The translations under genes and the position numbers were made by a program. The notes beneath the pieces are model-generated. The model ran no database searches. It was given only the letters and a program-made list of their open reading frames with translations, and was not told the origin of the DNA. DNA of 64,000 bases from Phycisphaeraceae bacterium (GTDB taxonomy: Bacteria; Planctomycetota; Phycisphaerae; Phycisphaerales; Phycisphaeraceae), in NCBI GenBank assembly GCA_002686995.1, contig NYZC01000352.1:1-64000 (forward strand), given 5' to 3'. Shown one piece after another: positions 55,829 to 64,000 of the stretch. Position 1 is the first letter of the stretch, and every line of letters begins with the position of its first letter.

Positions 55829-57670
55829 TCAGAATGCCTCGCCGTCCTTCATGTCCAGCGCCTTTCTCAGCCGTTGCGCCGCGACGCGCACCGGTTGGCC
55901 TTCACGGTTCTCGCGGACGTCATGCATGCGGCAGAGCTCGAACAGCCGACCGGCGATCTTCCTGGCATCACGACGTTCGGTATCGCTCATGTCGTCGGGC
56001 GCCTTGCCATACCAGAGATGGCCCAGCGCAAGGCGGTAGGCGCCGACGGACGCCTTCTCGACGCGGTCGCGCTCGACCTGCGTCGCGGCCGCGGCGCGCG
56101 CCTGCTCGAAGATCTCGATGCCTTTGCGGCCCAGCTCGACCGACAGGCCGAACTCGTCGAACGGGCCGTTGCAGTTCGAATGCCCTTCGCCGTTGCGCTG
56201 GGTTCGTCGCTGCAGGTCGAGGTAGCGGCGGATGTCCGGCGCCGCGGCGCCGTAGTGCAGGTCAATGAACTGCTCGCGCAGCGCCGTGGGCGAATCACCT
56301 GGATCCCACATCATGCGCGCCATCAGGTACATCATCATGTCGGCGAACGGGCAGTTCAGGCCGCTGCCGGGCCCCTGCATCATGATGCCGCGCCCGTCCA
56401 GCGCGACGCTCGTGCGGATCTGCGACGCGACGGCGTCCAGGTTGGTCGGCGGGGCCAGGTAGTCGTTGAAGTTGACGGAATAATGCCAGAAGCAGAGATC
56501 GTCGGTGAGCGTGCGCCAGGTCCTGATGTCATGGACGGTGTCGACGTTCGTCGGGCAGGACAGGCGGTCGTACGGGTGCCGCTGGCAGGCGTGGTACGTG
56601 GCGTATTGGATGCGCACATTCGACTCGACCGGCATGTTCTCGGGCGGCTTGCGATACCAGGCGTACGCGAGCGTGCCGATCGTGAGATCGGGTCGGACCA
56701 TTGCGACCTTGCGCGCGACGTCGTTGACCAGCTTTATGACGACGGCCGCATGGGCGCCGCCGTACTCGTCGGCGATGCCATGACAGCGCTCGCACTCGCA
56801 CCGACCCGCGTCCTCCGGCACGACGCGGATCGTGGCTCCCTTGCCGTGCTTCAGAGCCGATAGCGCGACGTTGGCGGTCACGCGCCGGATCACCTTGGGA
56901 TGGCTCATGCAGAACTGACGCGGGCTGCGCTTGCCGTCCTTCTGCAAAGCCCGGATCGCGGGATCCGAGTCGGCGTCGTAGTCGCCCATCCATGAGCCGA
57001 TCGAATGAAGGAGGAAGTAACCCGTCACGTACCCGCCGATCCGCGCCTTCTGGGTATCGGTGAATTTCGCCAGCATGCCCGGCCCGGTTGCGTTCATACG
57101 AAGCCGCGCGCTGAGCTTCGGATCCTGCATGACTTCGGTGTAATAGAGCATGCGATAGGTCAGCGGCGGCGTGAAGGTGAAGTCCACCTCCTGCAGCCGG
57201 CCGGAGTCTTCGGACTCGAGTCGCGGCACGTGCACGTGGTCGCGCGTCAGGAACCGCACGCCCAGGCACTCCTCGAGGAACTGGTACACCCCGTAGAGCA
57301 CGCCGCGCGGCCGGCCTCCGACGATTGCGATGTTGTCCTTCTGCACGACGACGCGAAGCTGCTCGGGCGCGTAGTCCTGCTTCATCGTGTAGTCGAGGCT
57401 GCTGTATTCCAGCGCCCGTCCTGCGCCGATGAAGATGTTGCCGTCGGACTCACCGATCTCGCGCACGGTCGGCAGGTCGTGGCCGGTCACCTTCAGAAAC
57501 AAGTCGTGGAACTCGTCGGCGGCGTACCGCTCCGCCGGACTCGCGTCGTCGTCCACGACGATGCGCCAGCCGGCCATGTCGCGCAGGTCGAGCGTGTCGG
57601 CGGCGCGGGAGGGCAGGACGGTGACCGGGATGACGACGAATATCGTGAAGAGCCAGAATCTCATGACCAT
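55829..57670 (-). CDS. DUF4838 glycoside hydrolase-like protein
   Basis: Signal peptide; AERYAADEFHDLFLKVTGHDLP, IVGGRPRGVLYGVYQFLEECLGVRFLT. Confidence 0.8.
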   Translation of the reverse strand: MVMRFWLFTIFVVIPVTVLPSRAADTLDLRDMAGWRIVVDDDASPAERYAADEFHDLFLKVTGHDLPTVREIGESDGNIFIGAGRALEYSSLDYTMKQDYAPEQLRVVVQKDNIAIVGGRPRGVLYGVYQFLEECLGVRFLTRDHVHVPRLESEDSGRLQEVDFTFTPPLTYRMLYYTEVMQDPKLSARLRMNATGPGMLAKFTDTQKARIGGYVTGYFLLHSIGSWMGDYDADSDPAIRALQKDGKRSPRQFCMSHPKVIRRVTANVALSALKHGKGATIRVVPEDAGRCECERCHGIADEYGGAHAAVVIKLVNDVARKVAMVRPDLTIGTLAYAWYRKPPENMPVESNVRIQYATYHACQRHPYDRLSCPTNVDTVHDIRTWRTLTDDLCFWHYSVNFNDYLAPPTNLDAVASQIRTSVALDGRGIMMQGPGSGLNCPFADMMMYLMARMMWDPGDSPTALREQFIDLHYGAAAPDIRRYLDLQRRTQRNGEGHSNCNGPFDEFGLSVELGRKGIEIFEQARAAAATQVERDRVEKASVGAYRLALGHLWYGKAPDDMSDTERRDARKIAGRLFELCRMHDVRENREGQPVRVAAQRLRKALDMKDGEAF

Positions 57671-57720
57671 CCCTTGATCCGATCCAATGAGAAAACGAGG
57701 AATCAGGAATCGATGATTCG

Positions 57721-58497
57721 CTATTGCTTGCGCGGCAGGAACACCGTCGCGGGGCCCGAGTTGAAGTAGTCGATCGCGATCCAGCGGTCATCGGACAGGT
57801 CGACCGGCGCCACCCATTCGGCGGCGCCGTTCAGATATAGGAAGTTGCCTCCGGCCATCGACGCGGGAACGTCATCGCCAGTGCCGTGATGGTTGGTGAA
57901 GCTCGTGTCCTCGTCGAGGACGAATATGCTCCCCGTGCTTGTCTGGTACCCCATCGAGTCGCCCGTGAGCAGCAGGTGTCCGGGATCGTCCCCGAATTGA
58001 GCTATGCCCTGGAGATCCGGCGTATCGGGATCGCGCCGCCTGTCGCCCCAGGCAAGGACCCTGTGCGTGCTGCCCCACCAGTTACCGTTCGAGAAGGGGT
58101 CCGACCGGAAATTCTCCGCGCGGTCGGGCCAGCCGAGGCGCTGACCCGGCGGCCAGCCCTCCTGGCTTGGGCAGAACCACGTGAGGATGCCGGTCGTCTC
58201 GGTGACGACCTCGGCCACGTTGGGGTAATCGGCCAGGCCCAGCACGTTTCCGAGCACGTGGATGGCCGCGCTGGCACCCGTCATCGAGCGCCCCGTGGGC
58301 GGCAGCTCGCCGTTCTGCTCACCGGCGTACGCGATCAGTCCGATGCCGATCTGGTGCAGACCGGAGGCACAGGCGATCCGCCGCGCAATCTCCTTCGAGC
58401 GCTTGATCGCCGGGAGCAGCAATGCGATGAGGAGGGCGATGATCGAAATCACCACCAGAAGCTCGATGAGGGTAAAGCCGCGGCGGCAGGAGATCAT
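57721..58497 (-). CDS. prepilin-type N-terminal domain protein (DUF1559-like)
   Basis: [40 protein letters not shown]. Confidence 0.85.
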   Translation of the reverse strand: MISCRRGFTLIELLVVISIIALLIALLLPAIKRSKEIARRIACASGLHQIGIGLIAYAGEQNGELPPTGRSMTGASAAIHVLGNVLGLADYPNVAEVVTETTGILTWFCPSQEGWPPGQRLGWPDRAENFRSDPFSNGNWWGSTHRVLAWGDRRRDPDTPDLQGIAQFGDDPGHLLLTGDSMGYQTSTGSIFVLDEDTSFTNHHGTGDDVPASMAGGNFLYLNGAAEWVAPVDLSDDRWIAIDYFNSGPATVFLPRKQ

Positions 58498-58606
58498 GAA
58501 CGGGGAATCATAGCACTGCCGGGCCCTTGGAGAGACTGCACTTGCGTTGGCCCGGGCGGCGCCGGCGCATCGCGCCGGACACCGCCCGTACCGCGATCGA
58601 GTCGAA

Positions 58607-59524
58607 TCAGCGCCGACGTCCGAGCAGCGCAAGGCCGCCGAGGCACAGCAGCGTCAGCGCGCCCGGCTCCGGCGTGACGATTTCGTTCAGATTCGCGAAC
58701 CGGTGGGCCGAGTACTCGGACGGCGTCATCCCGCTGGCGATGCTGTTCGAGATCGTCGGGCCCGAGTAGACCTCGACGAACTGGATTTCACCGAAGAAGC
58801 GCGGCTCTCCGCCAGGGTTGAGGCCCGCCGGTGAGCCGATATGAAGCTGATCGCTGTTTCCCGTGTAGGCGTCGCCGCTGTTGGCGATGCCCGGAAAGCC
58901 GGTTGCGATGTTCGTCGTGCTTCCGTTGTAGTAGATCTCCCACTCGGGTGCGGCCTGCCTGCCGTTGAAGTGGACGACGAACAGTTCGAGGTTGTTGGTG
59001 CCGCCGACCCCGGGCGTGGCCATGGCAATGGCGCGCTCGCCGGTGTTGTTGCCGACGCCTCGGTCCGCCAGGACGCGGTCCTCGCCGCCGACGTTCTCCA
59101 CGGCGACCGAGTGGTGTGACAGGTTGCCCGCGCCTTTGCTCCAGAACGCGGTGTTGTCGCTGAACCCGGTATTGCTCATGTACGCCACGACGGTCATGAC
59201 GCCGTTCGGATCTTCAGTGGCGCTGAACCCGGGCGCGGGGAAGTCGAAGTTGTCCTCGTCGCTGCCCACGGTCTCGAACCAGTGCTTGTGGCTGCCGCGA
59301 CCGAACTCGTAGACCTGCGCACCGGCGTTGTAGACCGGGTTGCCGCCCGTCGTGCTGTTCGGCACGAGTGGGGCGTTGACGCCCGACAGGTCGTCCCACT
59401 GGGTCGTCGGCGACGCTCCGGGCGCGCGGGCGTCGAGCGACAGCAGGAAGTTCGCGCTCGCGGCGCCGCTCAGGGTCGTCAGCGCTACCAGGGTCGTCAG
59501 GGTAAGTGTGACCTTCTTCATCAT
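58607..59524 (-). CDS. PEP-CTERM sorting-domain protein (LamG-like body)
   Basis: [47 protein letters not shown]; strong RBS AAAGGAG. Confidence 0.85.
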   Translation of the reverse strand: MMKKVTLTLTTLVALTTLSGAASANFLLSLDARAPGASPTTQWDDLSGVNAPLVPNSTTGGNPVYNAGAQVYEFGRGSHKHWFETVGSDEDNFDFPAPGFSATEDPNGVMTVVAYMSNTGFSDNTAFWSKGAGNLSHHSVAVENVGGEDRVLADRGVGNNTGERAIAMATPGVGGTNNLELFVVHFNGRQAAPEWEIYYNGSTTNIATGFPGIANSGDAYTGNSDQLHIGSPAGLNPGGEPRFFGEIQFVEVYSGPTISNSIASGMTPSEYSAHRFANLNEIVTPEPGALTLLCLGGLALLGRRR

Positions 59525-59670
59525 GATCTCCTTTGTAAGAGGACAGGGGTGATGCCGCGGCCGCACACCTGCATGCAGGCCGCGCGCCTGCTCGTCGTGC
59601 TCCTGGGTTTGGCTTTTCTGTCTCCAGCGTCTCCGGGAACGACGGTGGAATCACCGTCGAACTGACCAAT

Positions 59671-60108
59671 ATGATACAGTATATCGAGGTGCTCGCCAGA
59701 AGGGGACTGTCATCTTTGGGCCGGTGGATCTTCGATCATGACCATGCCGACGGAACAGACCTGGCGACCTTCCTCACGGCGGCGCTCGAGGATCCGCCGA
59801 CCGCGTTCGTGACTTTCAATGACATCACGGCGATCGCACCTGCAAGCAGCTGGCGCGGATCGGCCTTACGGTTCCCCGTGACATCAGCGTGATCGGTGTG
59901 GATGACCATTTCTACGGCCGGCTGGCGAGTCCCGAGCTGACGACCGTCCGCCAGCCCATTCGGGAGATGGGGCATGCGGCGGCGGAGGACCTCCTTGGAC
60001 GATTGTCGAAGATGCAGGCGCAGGAGGATGCGCCGACGAGCGCGCCGAGGGTGTTCCAGCCAACACTGGTGATCAGGGAATCCACGTGTCCGCCTTCGGG
60101 CCGGAGTG
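59671..60108 (+). pseudogene. truncated, frameshifted LacI/GalR-type regulator (sensor-domain C-terminal part only)
   Basis: Frame 1 GTDLATFLTAALEDPPTAFVTFNDITAIA; next frame TCKQLARIGLTVPRDISVIGVDDHFYGRLASPELTTVRQPIREMGHAAAEDLLGRL...TLVIREST; no DNA-binding HTH. Confidence 0.7.
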
Positions 60109-60902
60109 ACTCGCGCCGCGCACGGAAAGGGCAGAGAGGAATCCCGGCGTTCACGCTCATCGAGCTCCTGGTGGTCATCTCGATCATCGCGCTGCTGATC
60201 GCGCTGCTCCTTCCGGCCGTCAAAAAGGCGAAGCGCCTGGCGTTGATCGTGACCTGTGCTTCGAACCTGCACCAGGCTCATGTCGGTCTCGCGGCCTATG
60301 GTGCCGACAACGACCTCGCGCTGCCGCCGCAGTATTCATGGGCGCCTTCGCAACCGAACCTGGTGGGCCATCACAGCTCGAACGCCTGGGTCCCGACGCC
60401 CGAGGACCGGTACCGGACGGAGCTGGAGGTCTACGCGGGCGTCGAGACCTGGTATTGCCCGAGCGGTCCGGAGCATCGCACCGACAACTACGTCGATCCG
60501 GTGCCCGCGGACGGTCGCGAAGCGTGGGAGAACGGAGGGAGAACCTATGGCCAGATCGACTATGCGGCGTTATGGGGACGGGCCGCGATCCTCGGATTCG
60601 GGGCCGAGCCGATCTCGAGCCTTCAGCCCGAGACCGTGGAGTGGGCGGCGAAGGACCTCCGCGGCTCACCGCAGCTCCAGCTCGCCGGTGACCTGTACGC
60701 GGGCGAGAGCATCAGCCAGCTCTGCCCGGAGTTGACCTGTCATCCCGACGAAGGCGCGAACTACGTCTTCGTCGGCGGCCATGTCAGGTGGTACAACGTC
60801 GCGGCGATGCAGGGCGGGCCGTACGCTTTCGACGTATCGTCAAAGTTCTGCCGGTTCGGGAGCTTCCCGCTGTCGTTCTTCGCGGCGCCGCGGGAACAGT
60901 GA
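59889..60902 (+). CDS. prepilin-type N-terminal domain protein, in frame with upstream LacI remnant
   Basis: ...[56 protein letters not shown]; no ATG between remnant and FTLIE. Confidence 0.7.
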   Translation: MIGVDDHFYGRLASPELTTVRQPIREMGHAAAEDLLGRLSKMQAQEDAPTSAPRVFQPTLVIRESTCPPSGRSDSRRARKGQRGIPAFTLIELLVVISIIALLIALLLPAVKKAKRLALIVTCASNLHQAHVGLAAYGADNDLALPPQYSWAPSQPNLVGHHSSNAWVPTPEDRYRTELEVYAGVETWYCPSGPEHRTDNYVDPVPADGREAWENGGRTYGQIDYAALWGRAAILGFGAEPISSLQPETVEWAAKDLRGSPQLQLAGDLYAGESISQLCPELTCHPDEGANYVFVGGHVRWYNVAAMQGGPYAFDVSSKFCRFGSFPLSFFAAPREQ

Positions 60903-61041
60903 GGGGATGGGGGAGGCGCTTCGAGGTGTATTCGGATCCCCATGCCATTCGACCCGCGGGCTTACGCCGGCTTACGCCACGCGGTTCGCCGGCGGGTCGG
61001 ATGTGCGGCGTCGTCATGACGGCGGCACGTTCGGTTGGCCG

Positions 61042-62109
61042 TCACGCGCCGAGTTGCGCCTTCAGAAACCCGTATGCCTTCTCACCGCTGATCTGGTGCC
61101 GGCCTTCGAAGTAGTCCGTCTGCACTGCTTCACGGGCGTTGAACACGCCGTAGACGCTACGCGCTCCCGAGACCGCCTTGCGCACGGCCGAGATCGGAAA
61201 AATGTGGTCGTGGTCGCCCGCCTCGACGAGCACGGGGCGCGGGGCGATCAGGCCGACCAGGTCCTGCATCTCGCCGAAGCGCCACAGCCCGGGAACGAAA
61301 TTGCAGGGGCAATGGGACATGGCCAGGACGCTGTCCCTGAACGTGCAGTAGTAGCCGCTGATGACGCACGCGCGGATGCGCGGGTCAAGGCAGGTCGAGA
61401 AGAAGGTGTGCATCCCGCCGCCGGATATGCCCATCGCGCCCAGGCGCTTCATGTCGGTGTCGCGCCGCGTGGCCAGGTAGTCGACGAGTCGCATCGCGTC
61501 GTACACGCGCAGGCCGATGACCGACGCGCCGAGGTGGAATGACAGGAAGGCGGTGTGGCCGCAGGTCGACGGCTGGGGCGCGGCGAATCCGAGCTTCGAG
61601 AAGTCGGTCTGCCGCTCGCCGAAGCACGAGATCTCCGGCGCCGCCACCAGGAAGCCCGCCCGGCACAGGGCGACACCGAAGTCCTTGTGGTAACCGTCAG
61701 CCGAGTCACGATCCGTGCCGTCCTCCCACAGGCCGACGATGTCCTTCACGCCGTAGCCGTGTCCGTGCAGCGCGAGGACGACCGGGAGCCGCCCCCTCGC
61801 GCCGGCCGGCTTGAGCACGTACACCGGCATCTCGGTGTGCGCGGACGTCCTGATGACGATCTTCTCGCGCACGTAGTCGCCACGGTCGACAAGCTCGACG
61901 CGTCGGGGCTGCGGTGGCACCGGTTGGAGCAGCTTGAGGTTGATCGTGCGCGCAAGCTCACGCCGGGTCGCGGTCTGCCAGCGCCGCGCCGCGGGGATCG
62001 ATCTCGCCTTGAAGCGGAGCGGCGCGGCCTCGGGGCGATAGCGATTCCAGAGCGACGTGGCGGGCTGGAGGTTCTTGTGCCTGCGGGGATCGAGGATCTT
62101 GCTGGGCAT
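61042..62109 (-). CDS. alpha/beta hydrolase (acetyl-xylan esterase-like)
   Basis: LPVVLALHGHGYGVKD, RLGAMGISGGGMHTFFSTCLDPRI, PRPVLVEAGDHDHIFP. Confidence 0.8.
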   Translation of the reverse strand: MPSKILDPRRHKNLQPATSLWNRYRPEAAPLRFKARSIPAARRWQTATRRELARTINLKLLQPVPPQPRRVELVDRGDYVREKIVIRTSAHTEMPVYVLKPAGARGRLPVVLALHGHGYGVKDIVGLWEDGTDRDSADGYHKDFGVALCRAGFLVAAPEISCFGERQTDFSKLGFAAPQPSTCGHTAFLSFHLGASVIGLRVYDAMRLVDYLATRRDTDMKRLGAMGISGGGMHTFFSTCLDPRIRACVISGYYCTFRDSVLAMSHCPCNFVPGLWRFGEMQDLVGLIAPRPVLVEAGDHDHIFPISAVRKAVSGARSVYGVFNAREAVQTDYFEGRHQISGEKAYGFLKAQLGA

Positions 62110-62138
62110 GGGTGGTAGCGGGTAACGAGTCGTGTGTG

Positions 62139-63170
62139 TCAGAACTTGCCGTCGCGCACTTCGTAGTGCGTGGGCTTGCCAAGGCTTTCGCCGCCGCGCT
62201 GCACCCAGTCGGCGACCCACCGGAGCATCCGGTCGGTATCGACGCGGGGCGGTCCGAAGAGGCGATTCGCCTGCGCAGCGTCGCAGAGCAGGGCGTCATC
62301 GGCTTCGGCGCCGGTGAAGCTGACGGGTCGATCGATAATCCGTCCGAGCGATTCCGCGGCGCGGCGAACGCTCAGGAGTTCGGGCCCCGTCACGTTGAAC
62401 GGACGTGGCGGCGACGCGGCGTGATCGAGGGTTTGCAGCGCCATGGCGTTCGCGTCGCCCTGCCAGATGATGTGCGCGTGGCCCATCGTCACGTCGATCG
62501 GTTCGCCGGCCAGGATCTTCCTGGCCAGATCGGAAAGGACGCCATACCGTAGCTCGTTCGCGTAGCTGAGCCGGATGAACGTCATGTCGATGCTCAACTC
62601 GTTGCTGAAGTATTCGAAGATACGCTCGCGCCCGAGGCAGCTTGCGTAGTACTCGCCCTCGGCGTGAAGCGGATCGGTCTCGACGGGCCCGCCGCCGCTC
62701 ACGGGCGTCATCCCGTAGACACACGTGGAGAACACGGCGATCCGGCTCGCCCGATACCTCCGGGCCACGAGGCTCGGCAGGTGCGTGTTCATCGCCCAGG
62801 TCAGCGGCTCGTTGCCGGTCGAGCCGAACTTCCGTCCGGCCATGTAGACGACGTTGGGCGCGTCCGGCAGGGCCATCAGCGCATCGACGTCCAGCAGGTC
62901 GCAGCGGATCGTCTCGACGCCGGCGTCCCGAAGCTGCGCCGCGACGCCTTCGGAGGAGAAGCGCGACACGGCAATGACGCGACGACTGACGCTCGCGGCA
63001 TCGGAAGCGAGCCGCGCCATGCGCGACAACGAAGGCCCCATCTTGCCGGCGGCGCCGAGCACGATGACGTCGCCTTCGAGGCGGCCGAGCGTCTCGACGA
63101 CGCCGGGCGAGGGATCGCTGAGCAGCTCCTCGAGCTGTTCGACGGACTCGACCGTGTTTGGGAGGGTCAT
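62139..63170 (-). CDS. NAD-dependent epimerase/dehydratase (extended SDR)
   Basis: VIVLGAAGKMGPSLSRMA, RIAVFSTCVYGM, YYASCLGRERIFEYFSNE. Confidence 0.85.
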   Translation of the reverse strand: MTLPNTVESVEQLEELLSDPSPGVVETLGRLEGDVIVLGAAGKMGPSLSRMARLASDAASVSRRVIAVSRFSSEGVAAQLRDAGVETIRCDLLDVDALMALPDAPNVVYMAGRKFGSTGNEPLTWAMNTHLPSLVARRYRASRIAVFSTCVYGMTPVSGGGPVETDPLHAEGEYYASCLGRERIFEYFSNELSIDMTFIRLSYANELRYGVLSDLARKILAGEPIDVTMGHAHIIWQGDANAMALQTLDHAASPPRPFNVTGPELLSVRRAAESLGRIIDRPVSFTGAEADDALLCDAAQANRLFGPPRVDTDRMLRWVADWVQRGGESLGKPTHYEVRDGKF

Positions 63171-63217
63171 TGGGCTTTAGAGGGTACAGATTATGGCGAC
63201 CGGCGGGGCGGGAGAAA

Positions 63218-63322
63218 TTAAGCTATTAGTCATTAAGCCAATCGCTATTTGTCGATTTGGGCGGGTCTCCGAACGCGGTCCGAAATGACAAACAACGATT
63301 GGCTTAATGACTGATAGCTTGA
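63218..63322. repeat. 105-bp palindromic repeat, full copy C
   Basis: TTAAGCTATTAGTCATTAAGCCAATCGCTATTTGTC ... GACAAACAACGATTGGCTTAATGACTGATAGCTTGA. Confidence 0.9.
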
Positions 63323-63369
63323 TTTTCCCCGCCCCCCCCCGCCCCAAGACTACGGAAAGATTCCCACCC

Positions 63370-64000
63370 ATGAAAAAGGATTGGCACCCTCAGGAGTTCA
63401 AAAAGCTTGTCACGCTCGGTGAAAGCACCACGGCCGGAGGGTGGGCAAGCTGCCGCGAGCGATGCTGGGCGAGTCGGCTCGCGGCGCTGATCGACGAATT
63501 CCAGCGCGTGCCCGTCGAGCTGATCAACTGTGGGATCGGCGCCAACGTGATCTCCACGCGCAGTCCCTCATACGAGCGGAGCGGCAGGCCTGCCGCGGAC
63601 GAGCGCCTCGACCGCGACGTCATCGCGCACGAGCCGGATCTGCTGGTCATCTCCTACGGTCTGAACGATGCGCGCGGCGGCACGACGCTCGACCTGTTCG
63701 ACGAGCTCGTGACCGGCCTGATCGGACGCGTTCGGAAGTCGATCCAGCCGCTCATCCTGCTTCCCGGTCCTTATTACATGAATGACTTCACCGTGGGCGA
63801 GGCACAGTGGTCTAACGCGGACCTCGAGACGTTCTATCAGTTCAATGAACGCACGCGCGAGATCGCGGATCGGCTCGAGTGCCTGTACGTGGATCTTCTG
63901 TCGGCCTACGGCGACGCTGACTGGCTCGTGCACGATGACGGCGTGCATGCCAACGACCTGGGACACCGCATCGTGGCGAACAGGATGTTCGAGGTGCTGG
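63370..64000 (+). CDS. SGNH/GDSL hydrolase, C-terminus cut by window edge
   Basis: KLVTLGESTTAGGW, ELINCGIGANVIS, LLVISYGLNDARGGTT, DDGVHANDLGHRIVA. Absent from ORF track. Confidence 0.85.
   Translation, partial: MKKDWHPQEFKKLVTLGESTTAGGWASCRERCWASRLAALIDEFQRVPVELINCGIGANVISTRSPSYERSGRPAADERLDRDVIAHEPDLLVISYGLNDARGGTTLDLFDELVTGLIGRVRKSIQPLILLPGPYYMNDFTVGEAQWSNADLETFYQFNERTREIADRLECLYVDLLSAYGDADWLVHDDGVHANDLGHRIVANRMFEVL

Overview
GC-rich chromosomal window, probably from a Planctomycetota/Phycisphaerae-like or related bacterium. This is inferred from DUF1559-style prepilins, PEP-CTERM proteins and many Gfo/Idh, phytanoyl-CoA dioxygenase, sulfatase and glycosidase genes. About 37 CDSs can be supported. 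I saw no rRNA, CRISPR array or transposase, and no convincing intact tRNA. Most genes fit uptake and breakdown of carbohydrates or small molecules. Many of the longest ORFs in the supplied track are antisense shadows of real genes (e.g. 43..1725 +, 22051..24123 +, 53062..55125 +). Two real genes that run off the window edges are missing from the track. Main points of interest: (1) a compact NRPS locus (about 35.6-43.9 kb): A-PCP-C-A-PCP-TE synthetase, DRE-TIM aldolase-like enzyme, PF10014-type 2OG-Fe dioxygenase and a convergent RidA gene; the first A domain appears to lack the amino-binding Asp and the second reads as Val-like. (2) A four-gene overlapping operon (about 21.1-30.5 kb): two DUF6785/6784-like membrane proteins flank a ~1511-aa FtsX-type permease fused to a degenerate M28-peptidase-like domain, with no ABC ATPase nearby. 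(3) A ~105-bp palindromic repeat family with two full copies and one half copy; it supplies stop codons to two upstream genes and apparently the start codon and first codons of a secreted BNR-type protein. (4) A short hairpin repeat (GTAGCYGAAGTCGCCAGACTTC) that supplies the stop codon of two genes. (5) Unrelated short tandem repeats with a shared 6-8 bp period at many gene junctions. (6) A split bacterial counterpart of tomato Tm-1. (7) A decayed LacI-type regulator reading in frame into a prepilin gene. (8) A frameshifted small gene next to a perfect-period hairpin array.
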